From Ophiura sarsii (taxonomy: Eukaryota > Echinodermata > Ophiuroidea > Amphilepidida > Ophiuridae), in NCBI GenBank assembly GCA_035610835.1, contig CM069452.1:63884368-63948367 (forward strand): a stretch of DNA of 64,000 bases, in the 5' to 3' direction. Below the pieces are notes generated by a model that was not told the origin of the DNA, searched no databases, and worked only from the letters and a program-made list of their open reading frames with translations. The position numbers and the translations under genes are program-made. Shown here piece after piece: positions 27,901 to 42,900 of the stretch; within the stretch, counting starts at the first letter, position 1, and each line of letters opens with the position of its first letter.

Positions 27901-30900
27901 TTGTAAGACAAAGGTTCATACTTTATATTGATCACACTGTCCCTTAAATTAGAATCACTCATGCAACGCATACCACGATCACTTTCATTACTTATTGACC
28001 GACACTCGTATTACAAATAAATTATCGCATTTGCCTTCATTACCTGAAACGATGCTTTCATCAATGATACCGTCTGTGCGATGTATTTTACCGTCCAAAC
28101 CATTGGTCCAGTAAAGTTTGATTTCGGACGGATCAAAACTTACAGCCCACGGTTCCAGCTGTCCCGGTGTTGTGGTCGGTTCCAGTGTTGAGGTCGGTTC
28201 TCCCGGTTCCGGTGTTGGGGGAGGTATTTTCGGTGGCGCTTTCGGTAGTGAAAGTGAAGTGATGCTATTGAGGTCTGTCACAGGTGCAGAATATATCTGC
28301 CCAACACCCCTATTTGCAACGAGTATGTAAGGCGCTAAAATGAATAAAGGCAATATACAGGGTGTGTCAAAAAAGGGGTGAATACGTCATAAGAAGAATT
28401 TTTTTATCCATTTTGGCGCTTTCGTTATATGGTAATTCTCATCAGGTATGTCAAATTCAGCTTTGGCCACCCTTCATTTTCAGAGAGTTCTTTATTACGA
28501 TCCTCATTCAGTGTGTAATTGTTGAATTTGAGCAGAAAAAATATATGTTCATCTATATTATTCATGAAAAACCTCAGAATATTTAAATTGTAAATAAAAT
28601 CGAACAATACAATGACATATCCTTTGGAATCACAAATGCAGTTTTTCTGTTGAAAGTTCAATTCTTATTCAAAATTCACCAAGATGGGATTCGCACTCTT
28701 GTTGCTAAATTGATCATATCTCAGCAATAGGAAGTGAAAATAAATGGGATAAATTGTATTTGAAACAGGACTATAATGGGGCTTACTGACGTTCTTTTTA
28801 CGGAGAAAAATAAATTATGAGATGTATTTTTAATTAATTGTGTTCCCCATGGGACACTTTTTTATATGGCCTGTACACACAAACATCAACATATGTTTGC
28901 ATTCTTATAATAAAAATGAGGAAATGAAATGAAATCAGATATATCTTTAAAATGATAGAAAGAAATGTTATCATTTCTTCGTGATTTTGATACTTCATTT
29001 TTACGACTTGAATTCATATAGGCCTATGCATTGAATCTACAACAGGAGGAGTATTACTCTACAGACTGTAACAACAAGAATTATATAATTGCAGTTTCAT
29101 TTTAACCCAATATTAATATCATGCAATGTCGAAATCGTGTACACACTCTGTGATAAGTGAAGTGTTGACTACCAGAGGAATTTTATTTGGTCTTTTAACA
29201 GTGAGAGTTTGTTTACAAATTATAACCAATCTACTAAGTTGTCTAGAAATCGGGTTGGGCCACTTTCAGCATAGAATACAATCGTGTTTGTTGAGACGAG
29301 ATCGAGATATGGAGCCATTCTGGTTCAACGGGTAATATCTAAACACTTCAAAAGAAGTAAGTTCCCCTTTAGGGGTTCCCTTATATTTCCAAAACAATAC
29401 ATTGGAATAAAATGGGGGTTTTAGTCAAATGATTATGGGCTTCATACCAATACTTGACCAAAATTTCAAATCAACAGGTTCTGTCATGCTCAAGTGAGCA
29501 CGTATTGAATGACGGAATATCCCATTTCAAAAGTTGCTAAAATAATGTTTAGTAGCGGGTGTATCCGCGTTGTTGTTGGGTTAAAATTCTGGTACAACAA
29601 GAGTTGGACTTCCATATCGAGTAGCGCGCCTCATCAACACTATGAGAAATCGATGTCGTCAATTCGTCGCTGTTCTGACATACCGGCACATCACAACAGA
29701 AATAAGTAAAGTGATGTGCTGGTATGTCAGAACAGCGACGAATTGATACACCAACGTGGTGGATACACACACTACTAAACATTATTTTGTCAAGTATTGG
29801 TATGAATCTTATGACAATTTGACAGAAAACCCATTTCAACCCAATGTATATTCTTGAAAATATAAGGGAAATCCTAAAGGGGAACTTACTTCTTTTGAAG
29901 TGTTTATGGCCATGCGTTTTGAACTGGGCCTGCAAAAAGGTGGAGTTGTGACATCGGCACATCAAAAATGTCATTGTCTATTAAATTTCTTGTATAAAGA
30001 TACCACCTACATAGCTAAATTTGGTATCAAAATAAAGCTCTTATGCAGGGCAAGAAGATAAAAGTATTAGCATGTGTTTAAATTTTGTCATTTTTTGTTA
30101 ATTAATGGCTAATTAACCAACATCAGGGGTGGAGGAGAGTCCGGCGCAGGAGAGTCCGGCGCAGCAAATTTGGCATCTACAGTACAGTTCAGTGCAATTG
30201 AGTTAAATCATGTTTATGGAATGAAATTGTTGCATCTAAGTACATAAACTCTGGTAAATAAACTGATTTGAATAATTTAGATGTTTAATAATGGGTAATC
30301 ACCTTAATTAATAAAGAATTAATCAATAATTACAGACCCGCAATGCATTGAAGAACTACATGTGTATGACTGGATGGATATGTACCGACGCAGCGTCTTT
30401 TACCAGCACATACGGTTAGGCAAAGTGATCATGGTATGGGATGCATGAGTGATTCTATTGAGGGGATAATGTGATCAATACAAAGTATGAACCTTTGTCT
30501 TTCAAACAATACACTTTTGGATTGTTAGATACCTTTGGTTATGTAACGTCATTAACATAAACACAATAGGTTTCAGACACTGACTGAAATCTGCCAATTA
30601 TTTGGCTGGATATGTAATATGTTGAATATGGGTTGATTGATACATTTGCGTATATCTCGGCAGTGCAAGCATAAAAACAGATAACACTTGGCACATAGTT
30701 AGAATACACACTTATCTCTGTTTGACATTCTTTTTTTAGATCTGAATGCCTTAATACGAACAAGAAGGGACCATCTCAAATACGCTTTTATTTAGCAAAA
30801 TCCACAATAATATACCTTAGAAAACAACAAAGGATAAAGAACAATAGAGGGATTATAATTTAATAAATTGTTGTGGGATGTAAAGCAATAATAGTGGGGA

Positions 30901-33900
30901 TTTCAAAAGGAGCTGTTCATAAAATTTCCTCAAACCATTGAAATTATATGACGATTACTTACACAATACATATCTAGTAGCTCTAAAGATAACAGTAATA
31001 AGAGAGGTTGTGGCAGCCATCTTTGATTGATACATTCCTGTATATCTTCATTTTGACTATCACAATATGTTTACACATTGATTTAAACATTTTTCATTAT
31101 TTCTGATTAGAATTTGAAGGCACAGTAAGCTTTTATCTGGTAAATTTCATGATTTTAGCCATTTTGGGCCCGTTTCAAAATTATCTGCCGTCTGCGCATG
31201 CGCATTTTTTTTGCAGGTTTCATCATGCGAATAAGTTCAGATAATTAGTTAACTATCATATATGGAATCTTCCAAACTGGTTAATTGCTTGAATTTTTCC
31301 TAAATTGTTTGATTTTCCGCCATATTAGTGATTCACTGACTGGGCATTTTTAAATAAAAATTAGCTATTTGAAATACTGATATTTGTATACCTTTTATTC
31401 AATTGCTTCTCCTTACTTTTTCCTCTTATACTACACATTCCAAATTGTCTTTAGTATCATATTTATGCGGGAAAAAAAATCGGGATTTACCTGCTTCTGA
31501 TGTCATGTTATGCAATCTTCTTACCACGTGTTTCATAAAAACAATTCAAATTTCCCGCCAAATAACTGATTTAGCAGTGTCCCAAGTGTACTTACTTTGA
31601 GACAGTGCTATGACGTCATAGTTCACATTTAAAAATCCAAAAGTGTATTGTTTGAAAGACAAAGGTTCATACTTTGTATTGATCACATTATCCCCTCAAT
31701 AGAATCACTCATGCATCCCATACCATGATCACTTTCATTATTTATTGACTGCCCCTCGTATGTCAGATTTTTTTCTTCGCAAAATGACATTTTTTCCAGC
31801 CCGGTGCAAAATACTGTAAACATTACCTAGATATAGAAAGTTATATATGCTTGGAAAGCTTTAACTGTCAGGAATTCAAATCTGCAATAATTAACCTTGT
31901 AGGGTATGCAGAATTGTTTTCATATTTTTTTTTTCTCAGCAGATTTTTTTCATAAATTGTTGACCTTTTCAAATTCATAACCTTCTAGGGGTTCATCCTA
32001 TGTTAATTTTAAGTGCATTTTTGAACTCCTAAGACAATTTTAATCAAGAAAATGTATACTTTTGTGGGGGTATTGCCTAGTATAGAAAAGTTATCGCCAT
32101 TCAAATGAAAATACACGCGATATTCACCAATTTTAAGTTCGTCACACGAGACCGGCCCAACTTAAAACGCATGGCCTTATGTGATAACAACTCAGATACC
32201 ACCGTGTTATTTAACCCGTACGTCTTACTGAGGTTATTAGTGATTTATCTTTCCTGTCGTAGATGGCGTAAATATGTCGTTATCAAAAGCTCGTCACTTA
32301 TCATGGTGTTCTTCAGTTGTATTATTATTATAATAAGCTCAGGAGCCAAGATCACAATAAACATTGTCTACCAAGCCCTAAGCAGTGATACTAGTATGTT
32401 TCCTTACGATTTTCACAGTTAACCCCGTAATAACCACCACGGCACACACAGGTGTAGTAATCTTGTTCTTGCACGCATCGTCCGCCCTGAAGACAAGGGT
32501 CAGCGGCGCAACTTAAGTCGTTGCTCTCTGCAACGAGAGTATGTTTAAATTAATGAAAAATGTTTTTAAAAGAAAATAACGACATACTGGTTAAATTCTT
32601 ATCGCCACCCCCCCCCCCCCCCCAAAAAAAAAACCCCAACATGTTAACAATAATAATGGGATCTTTGAGTGGTATTAAACAGCCGTACGCAAATCTAGTA
32701 TAGGATGCTCTCCACGTATGCGAGTAATCGCTTTCCACCACCACGTTAACTTCTTTATTGGATCGGTAGAAGGCAATGGTGTGTTTGCTGATATAATGGA
32801 TATGGATACAGTATTCAATTTCAATGCTAACTCGAAGAAAAGATGACATAAAAAGGTTCATACAGCGCTTGGGAAATTTCTTAATGATATATGATATAGC
32901 CATGCTATTGTATATCAGCCTAGCTAGTTCGAGTAGAGCATTGTACCGTCTTACGCTCTGATCACGCGTTCACTCATGCATGACCTGCACCGATCGATGA
33001 CCTGCTTGCATAGTGCTCGATACCAGAAGCGGTGGATTAATCAAATTAATCAAATTTCATGAATATTGAGACCTACGATATGATTTGGTGTCGTGTGTGT
33101 AAATAAACCAATTCCTTTGATAATAAGGCACGCTGTCATATATTGTTCATCCAGTGAAAATGTAATTAGGCTCGACGATTCTAAGGAATGAACTACTAGA
33201 AATACAGTAACAACATTGATTTCCTACGGATGCAAAAGTAATAAAAGTAGTTAGGAAATAATTCTATATGGTTGGAAATTTTTCATAAAAAGTATACAAA
33301 TTGAATAATTCATATGTGCAGAGTAGGTAAAGGTAAAGGCGGTTGATCCTGTAATACCGGGAGCGGAGTGCCCATCTCTCTTTCAATGCGATAGGACCAC
33401 TCACTCCTTTTCATAGTGTTGCTGTGTGGGGCTCGCTACACCTCCTCCACAGCGAGTCTGTTACCTTCCCCCTCCACAGCGAGTCTGTTACCTTCCCAGC
33501 ACTGAAGAATGCCGGTACCCATTTAAATACACCTGGGTAGCACTAATAAAACTCTATTGTACATTTCACGGACATAAATTATGCTAATGAGCTCATTAAA
33601 TGACGTCACTCGCATCATCGGGTTTTCCCGATGATTGAAATACGTTGATTGAAATTCTAGGTCGAGTAAAATGATGTTCTTATTTGTTGTCTGTGAGCTT
33701 TTCTGATTTTTTTTCCCGTATTGGAATATTTTTTTATTGAAAATAGACAGTTCAAAGTAAACGTTGGTTCCAAGTTCAACTGACAGCACATGTATTACAG
33801 GCGACAGCAACGGCAATATGCAAGCAACATTTGAGAAAAAACGATGCCCGACTTTGCAAGAAAGTGTACGGGGAAGTGTACGGGTGAACATGACAAACCA

Positions 33901-36900
33901 AAACAGCCTAGTAACTAATCACCTCCGTGGCGCAATTGGTTAGCGCGTTCGGCCGTTAACCGAAAGGTTGGTGGTTCGAGTCCAGCCGGGGGCGTTGTTA
34001 CTTTTTGCATTTAATGCAGATTGACAAAAAAATCACAGTAAAAATATAATATTGACAAAATCACAGACCACTTACACAAAAATCGAATCTGCGCATGCTC
34101 CTGTCGTGATCAAAATCCACCACACAAGCAATGGGCGAGTTTTATAAGTGGGTAGAGAGGAGTAATTGCGGTAAAGTGCCTTACTCAAGAACACAACATG
34201 TTGACCATAGCGGGACTCGAACCCACAAACTTTAGATCATGAATCCAGTGCTCTACCCACTGCGCCACACATGCCCGCACAGAGTGCAGAGTATTGACGT
34301 TAGAAAGACGTATTGATGTTAGAAAGACGTTTATACGTAAACAGTCTCATAGTGCATTAGTCTCATAGTGAATTATGTGCAGCGTACTGACGGGGTGCGT
34401 GGGTGTATAGAAGAAGTTCATTCATTAATTGTAATGATAAACCAGGAAAAATATAAAACATTTTAGAGAATTATTGTTTGATAAACTTACGTATTTCGCA
34501 ATTCTCTCCAAGATATCCAAGTTGACATATACACTCCGAGCCGTCTGATAGTTGTCGACATTGCGCTCCATTTTGACAGTCTTTTTCACATGTCGGATCG
34601 ATTACATTAGCTGTACGTTCAAACATAATGAACCAATGACGAATATATTTTAATACATTTAGAATTGTTATTTGTATCATGTGAAATGTAAAATGTGATT
34701 AAATATAGAATTGTCATCATATGTAATGAATATATTTGATTAAATTTGAGAATTGTCATTTGTATTATATGTTAATAAATGTTTTTTATTATTTTTTATT
34801 TATTATGTAACTAAAAAACAATGTTATTTTTCCTGAATATAGAAACTTGGTATAATGTTCATCAAGAGCGTACGTTAGATGAAATGAAGTAGAATTGTGA
34901 TTTGTATCATGTGTAATATAGATATATTTGTTTAAATTTTAATCATGTAACTAAATAACAAATGTTATTTTTCCTGAATATAGAAACTTTGTGTATAATG
35001 TTCATGATGTATTGATTTTAATTATTATTTTTTAACCCACCGTGTCGTCTTTTTTTGTTCATACACGATGATTTTGATCTCCTCTCATCATATACGTGGG
35101 TTTGGGTTACAACGTAAGCTTTGTAAACTTTTACATGATTTCAATGTACGTATACAGGCTGTCCCAAAATGATTAGTACCCATTGATGCCCAAAGTTCAA
35201 TAACAATTTTTATCATCAACATCAATGAGATCAGATCCGTTGTTCTGCTATCATATTTACTATACTGTACCCTTTCATTCGAATTTTAGATCATGAATAT
35301 CGGACTTATTTTATTGAAGTTACACTCCATTGTGTAAGACATGGTGATTTCACCTTTTTGGCAAAGTGCAACAAATATGTGTTTTTAAACAGCTTGTTTG
35401 AGAGAAACTAATACATTCTCTTGATATCTTGTCTGATAATATCTTTGGTTCCTTTCTATTTAAAACTGCTGTTATATCATATTGTTGTTCAAATCATTAA
35501 TACTTCTTCATTTCGATTCAATTTGAAGAGTAAAAATGGATCGTCACGCATGAGCAACCCCAAGCTTTGTTTCTATAATGAGCTAGTTTTGAGGCTAAAC
35601 TTGAGGGACATTTAAACAGGTAAAGGGTAATTAGCAGTGGATACGACTTTTTTTCATATTGGTGATGCATTTTCCTACAAACTTGCTAAAACATTATATA
35701 GTCCCTTAGAGTTTAACCTCACGAAATCCATTCTCCAATGTGAAAATGAAATCTAAGCCACTGGTGATACACCAAATACCACTTCATTTAGAAGTCCTTA
35801 AACACTTGTCAAATAAAACAATGCATGGGGTCACTCAAGTGTGACAAACTTCTTTACCCATTAAATTGAATTAAGGAGAAGAATTATTGATAATTTGAAC
35901 ATCCATTACTAATAGCAGTTACAACAGAAAGACACACAAGATTATATTGAGTAGACAAGAGATTATGAGAATACACAAATTTCTTTCAAACAAGCTGTAA
36001 TAGCTGTAATAGGACTCACATTTTTTAGCACTTTGCCAAAAGGTGAAATCACCATGTTTTACATAATAGAGTGTATCTTGAGTTTGATAAATCCGATATT
36101 CATGATCTAAAATTCTAATAAAATAGTACATGACAGTATGACAAAGATGACAAACAACGGACCTAATCCCATCAATTTTTATGGTGACAAAAATGATTGA
36201 ACTTTGGGAATCGATGGGTACTAATCATTTTGGGACAGCCTGTAGAATACCAATACTATTGTGTACAATTTTACCTAGCCCATATTTTGTAAAACAAACC
36301 AAACTATTATGTAAGAATTAAAATATCTGTAACATTGAAATGTTACACAATTGCTATGTAACTCTTTAACTGAATCGGTTTGGTAAACTTTCATATCATA
36401 ATTATGTTACTTTTTACTTGGGTTTTACATTATAAAAAATTAAATACGGTCAACTTACCTTGTTCAGAATAAATCCCTCCAACTTGCTGTAACTGAACAT
36501 TACCAACTAGTTCGGGAGGTTGTAAACCATACTTATCCAATCGCACTACGTGCCGTAATTGCCAACTAGTCATGTATACGTACTCTCGATCTACCGTTAT
36601 TCCGACTGGAACCAAGTTAACTATCAGCGGATCTTCTTGGAGAACCACACGTCGATTATTGCCTAGGAGATCCGATGTTTCGATCGAATTGCGTGAAACA
36701 TCGGCCCAATAAATTCGTTTCTCTGCACGCACAAAAATAAAAATCAAGTAATAAAATTAAATCGTTATTTTGTGGAGGCGCGTGTAATAAATTGTAATTC
36801 ATAACACAAGCATGACATGTGACGATGTAAATTTGTGTGTATATTTGCATTGACAGTTTGAGCTTCGAGCGCATATCTGCTACTATCATGTCGGGTATCA

Positions 36901-39900
36901 TGTGTTTGTGACGGTATCTGATTATCCTCTGCTTATACCACGCTTAGACGAATTGATACTGATACTGATACTCATACTGATACTGATACTGATACTGATA
37001 CTCGTACTCGTACTCGTACTCGTACTCGTACTCGTACTCATACTCATATTGATATTAAAATGATACAGACACAGAATATCACATCGTAGTAGTTGTACCT
37101 TGGAAGTCGACCGTCAGCCCTTGAGGCTCGCCTAGATCTTCATCCACTAAGATAAATCTCCCAGTGCCATCGGTATTGGCGCGCTCTATCCTGGCTGGTT
37201 CCGCTAAACTGCTCCAATAGATTTGACTGCAAGTATTAATGTGCACACAATATGATGGTTATGGTTAACCAATCTCCATCCCTAGAACATATAGAATTGA
37301 AATATGTTGTTTTGTACTAGCCCTGTGTGTGGAAAAGCTGAATGTTGATTTGAGGGCCAATTATAAAATGATTAATAGACTGTGGGACTTGATGGCGCAA
37401 GTGTTTAGTTCGCCGGTGAGTACGAAATTATAGTGCGAGCACCCAATACACATGTAACTATATTGTGTCAGTGTTATTGCGCTTTAATCCGTTGAGGGCG
37501 CTATAACGGAATCGAGCCAATCTGTACTAAAATATAAAATACATTGCTATGCTCATTGCTCAGTATGTTCTGTGAAAATACATGTACATGTACATATCAT
37601 ATGCACACAGCCAGTCTATAACTATAGGAGAAGTACATGTATCTCCCCAGACAAAACCGCGAATCCCTTGACCTTAATAGTTGGTCGCAAAACTGATCTA
37701 GGTGGCGCTATCTTGCCAAAGTAACCAGAGGATGTTAGACATGTTTGCCTAAATTTAGTGATTTTTAACGTGATCACAAATTACATTGATGAAAAAATGA
37801 AATATCCCAGGGCGTAATTAATAACAAGTAATGGGTTATGGGCAGTATGATCGATTTACACTTTCTAGGCAAAAAAGCAGGAGATGAATTAAAGCTCTGG
37901 GGATTTGAAATGCGATGCAGTCACCTCGGCGGAGAATCACCGCTGCTCATTATGATCAGATTATCATATTGCTGAGGATCGGATTGAATAAATAAATAAA
38001 TATCTCTGACACGGTTGGCAACTCGGTTATAGAATGTTTGTAAATTATTGCTTATGATTCTAATAAATTTCATGTATAGTCTTTTAAAATTATAATACCG
38101 TATCACTTCATAGGCCTACATGTAAACAGCAGCAAGAGTGGGTGTGTTATTAGTTTGCAAATGTAGATACTCATTAAAACAAAACAATCAGGCATTCGAT
38201 AGATATACAAGTGGACATTGTAAAGTTTAAAAGAAATCCAACACGAACATGCTTCAATCAGGTTTATGTACTAGAGGAGAAAGTTGAGATCTTGCACATT
38301 AACGGTAAATCAACCAACAAGAGATCAGAACTCTTATAAAAGTGTCGACACATGTATCACCACACTACCGTGCGAAGAAAGATAAAGACAAATGCTGTAA
38401 TTGTATGACCTAATATTTAATAAGTAGTCTTTAAATTAAATACGTATGAACAATTAGGTTCGTATCGCAAGTCTTTATATCAGATGCCAGATTGAAAAAT
38501 CTTTGTGCCACTACCGTCTGAGGGCAACAGAGATGGGGTGGGACCATGCAGTGTTTGGCATGAATTGAAATACGTTGATAACCGCGTGTGGTTTGTTACA
38601 TTTGCGTAATTCATACACTTACACTTCTAATTTTCGGATTAGAGTAACGGGATTGCATAAAACAACCGATAGGCCTAATAGGTGTACATGCTGTACCCAC
38701 ATTTGATCGAAATATCACAAAATTCCGGAAAATATTGATGAACAAAATTGATAAAATATTTTATTTATATCTCGAAAATTCAGCAAGAATGGGTTGCGAA
38801 CCTCTGTCATTGCGAATGCTTTAAAGTGAGTGTGCCAACCAATTAGGCCACGGCGCTGAATGACATTTGATTGCAATGTTAAATGCATACAAAACTGTTA
38901 TAGAATTATACAATACAAGGCGCGACTTGATGAATATCCTGAATATTCATACAGGTCTCGCTTCAGTGATTGCTTAATCGCGTTGTGCAACTGTTATAGA
39001 GCGCGCTATTCAATAGCCAAATCTCAATAACGCGCTGATTAGGGGGGGGGGTACCGCGCCATTTTGCGATATTTTGCGAAATCGATCGTGGTTATCACGT
39101 GATACGTATCGTGGAAAAATAATTTACACTGTTATAACGAAATGCACTGTGGGTTTTTGTTACCAGCCTAAAATCATAGAGGTCGCAAACCCGGTCGCAA
39201 ACTTGCTTATAACCTAGCTATAACAAGCTAAAAATGACATCTCTGAATGTATACCAAAGTGTGCAAAGGAGAAATTGTTGGACACACTGGTAAAAATGGT
39301 TTTACAACAAGTTTTGCTATCATTAATAAAACTGAACTCAAGTTAAATCACTCTATTTATCGAGCAATAATATAATTGTTTACGCATTTTAATTGTTTAG
39401 ATACAAAGTTAAATAAATCAATGATACATTTATGATAGATAAATAAATAAAAAAAAGAAAACTATAAACGCATGGGCGGCATTTATAATTGATAAAAATT
39501 GACATAACAATGATGTTACATTAATCTACCATCAAGTTTAAAAAATAGAATAAAAGGAATATTCGAACCCGTGATTTCCGATTGCCAACGACATGGTCAA
39601 CCTACGCACGCCACAGAGATCAACGACTGTAATTGTGATCGTTTTATTATTTAACCATATCTATCTATTTATAACGAACGGATTTTTATTGTGCCATTTT
39701 TGCCAAATGTGTGTGTTGCTCTCGCACAAAATGTGTTTGTAATTTGATTATAATCCTTATTTTTAAAAGAACGGTAATTTTGTTTGACATTTTCGAGAAA
39801 CAAAATGGCGTAACTGATACGGTAAACTCCAGCAGTCCGTGTGGACAAGCATACAGATGATATGCCGGCAGGCTAAGCAAATCCAGCATATAAAACAAAA

Positions 39901-42900
39901 AGTGCTCCATGGAGCTCGAACCCACAACCTTTCGCTCCCAAGACGACGTTCTCTCCACTACACTAAACGTGCTAATTGAAAAACATATGAGCAAATAATT
40001 TATTTATATCATGGGTCATGGGTTAATGCACTGTGTTAAATTATCATTCCCACGTTTCCCGGCCGCCACTCTGTTCAAAGGCACAAAAAAGTTGACTTGT
40101 TTTATGCTTTTTTTGCAATTCTGAGGTGAGCAGTTCGATTTTCTTTCTCGAATTGTTTAGAAAACCATCCATTTTAGAACATCTGAAATTTAAAATGAAC
40201 TGCACACCTGGGAAAGTATGATGCCAAGGGCATATTTTTTGCACGTAAACCCAATACAAGAGTTCTGAAAATCGACAAAAATATGACGTCATAACCATCG
40301 CTTCGGGACAAAATGGCGCGGTACCCCCCCCCCCCCCCCCCCCCCTCCCCCCTACGCGCAGATTAAGAGATTCACCAGGCCTATGAACAAACACCTGCCT
40401 ATTGTTGAGATTTGGTTCACAGTATAGCGCACTCTATACGAGGCGTCACATGCGATTAGGGCAAACAGTGAAGCGTAAACTGTCAATCATTCGTTGTGAA
40501 TCAATATTCAGACAATATGACCATTCATTAGTCCGGGTCATCGTGTCACAAACGTCATCATAATAAACGGCGTGTTCCAGGCCGTCGTAAAAAGAACGTT
40601 GCTTATTATATGATTACAATATTCATTAGATGCAAATAACGCCACGCCCCTCCTCTGTTACTGCCAGACGAAGCCATCCACAATTTCGTATTCGTATTCG
40701 TATTTTGTTCTACGTAAATTAATTTCAAATAACCAATTCTGAATGTTTCGTGTCATATAAGAACTAAATTCTGCCATCATCAAAGCATATCAGTGCCAAT
40801 CTAAATCACAATTAGCTTTTTGTTACCATTGATGTACTATTTCTATACCACAAATCGTGTTTTGAGCCGATAAAACCACCACGTCTCATGTCGTCTGGTT
40901 TGCTACGAACATGATAGTGCGCCCTCTAACGAACCGTCACATGTCAATTAACGTATAGGTAGGCGGGCTTGACTTTTTCGAGATACTTGTCCCATAGTTA
41001 TATAGTCCCTTGATTCACCCGCCAGACACAGCGTGTACTGAGTACATACATGACATACATGGACATTTGGTGGTGCTATATGCTTAACTATTGATATAAA
41101 AGAAAGGGGATGACTACCTCGCTAATTTATCGATGACGATTCCTCCAGGACTTCTGACATTTTCCAATATGGTCGCCTCCTGTTTACTCCCGTCGAGTGA
41201 TGTTCTCACAATACGAGACAAATCGAAGTCACCCCAGAAGATGCTGCGTGCCAGTTCATCTATGGCCATACCTTCGCCTGTATTAAACACAACGAAACAT
41301 GGTGACACAATAAAATGTTGACTTCAACATGACAACACTATGTGCTGATTAGTTACACACTAGCCAGTACGTCGCAGATTGGAGTCATTCGATGAACTAA
41401 TGAAACACAAATCGTCCACATCAACTCGACAGATCAAACGACCAGTAGCTACCAGTCGCGCACGAGTTGGCTTGAAGTCAACTGCAGCGATTCTGGCCTA
41501 GCAGCTGGTCAGGGGATTGACTTTCTTATCTGCCCATTATTGATATTTGGTTCAGTATAGCGCACTCTATAAATCCTTCACCCGGAAGTTACAGCGTAAA
41601 CTGTCAATCATTCGTTGTGAATGAATATTCAGTCATGACTATTCATGACCGCACACGATGTGATCGTCGCGATCCGGAGCGATCCGGCGTCATTCCCAAC
41701 TGATCTGATTACAATATTCATAAAATGCAAATAACGCCACGCCCCTCCTCTGTCACTGACAGACGAAGCCATCCACAAGTTATAATACGTATTTTGTTCT
41801 ACGTAAATTAATTTCAAATAACCAATTCTGAATGTCTTAAATCACAATCAGAACTAAATTCTGCCATCATCAAAGCAAATCAGTTCTACTCTAAATCACA
41901 ATCAGCTTTTTTTACCATTGATGTACTATTTTTGTGCCACAAATTATGTTTTGAGCCGATAAAATCAACCACGTCTTAGGTCGTCTGGTTTGCTACGACC
42001 ATGATAGTGCGCCCGCTACAAAACCGTCACCCGTGAATTTGGAATTAGCATAAGGATATAACTTCAAATGTTGCCCATATGATTAAACAGGTTCAAAGCT
42101 TTCGTTATTTCCTGAATTTGGGGTGAAACCTTCCATTTTGACGGAAGCAACTGCAATTATGAGCGCCTTTTATCGTATAGTTTTGTGGATAATATGCCAG
42201 TGAGTAATCTGTCAATAATATACTGACTATGAATTATCATGATAGAGGTTAATGTCTGACGTAGGCCTATATGATGGTCAGTATGGCCGGGTATAAGTGG
42301 TGTAAGCAAAGACCTTTCCTTACTGTCTTTGGTGCACTATACCTCCAGGGAACGGGGCCCGTTGCTAGTATTTTACGCTTAAGATGTATATAATATATGC
42401 GCTCCGCGCGTAAATTCCTATCAAAGTGAATGTGTTACACAAAAGGAGAAAAAAAATGTTTATAACATGGATTTAGTAAGCTTTCTGCGCTCCTCGTGAT
42501 TTTTGCAACACATTTCAATGCATAACCAACTTTACCTATTAACATCGTAATAAAATATTCAAATTTGTTTTACTTCTATTTTAACCTCTCTTGTCAACTT
42601 TTACCATTTTACTTACTTGTTATGTTCGCCACCACAATTTCGAAATTACTTCCGTCAGTAGACGCCCGAGCGATGTGTCGGAATGCATTGTCACTCCAGT
42701 AAACTTTGTCTGCTATTGGGTCAAAGGTCAGGATGAATGGATTACCAATCCCATCAATAGGTATCTGTGTGAAGTTTAAGTTTTCAGTCGTAGCTGAATA
42801 TATGCTTCCGGTTCCCGCCAGATTCGTGTCAGCGACAAACACTCTGATTTCTGTTAAAAATAGAATAGCAGTCTCAGTATGAAACAACATGTAAATAAGC

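Larger units (their letters stand above)
39017..40378. mobile_element. TIR element with G-tract ends
   Basis: Left CGCTGATTAGGGGGGGGG, then GTACCGCGCCATTTTG; right CAAAATGGCGCGGTACCCCC with C-run and CGCGCAGATTAAG inverted. Arms about 70 bp. Contains two tRNA-like relics. Confidence 0.7.

Noticed and set aside
32105..32422. 105-codon plus-strand open frame with hydrophobic segments
   Set aside because: It runs antisense into exon 7 and shows no recognisable family.
34195..34285. Second tRNA gene (Met-like CAT anticodon)
   Set aside because: Acceptor arm does not pair and a SINE body follows; annotated as SINE.
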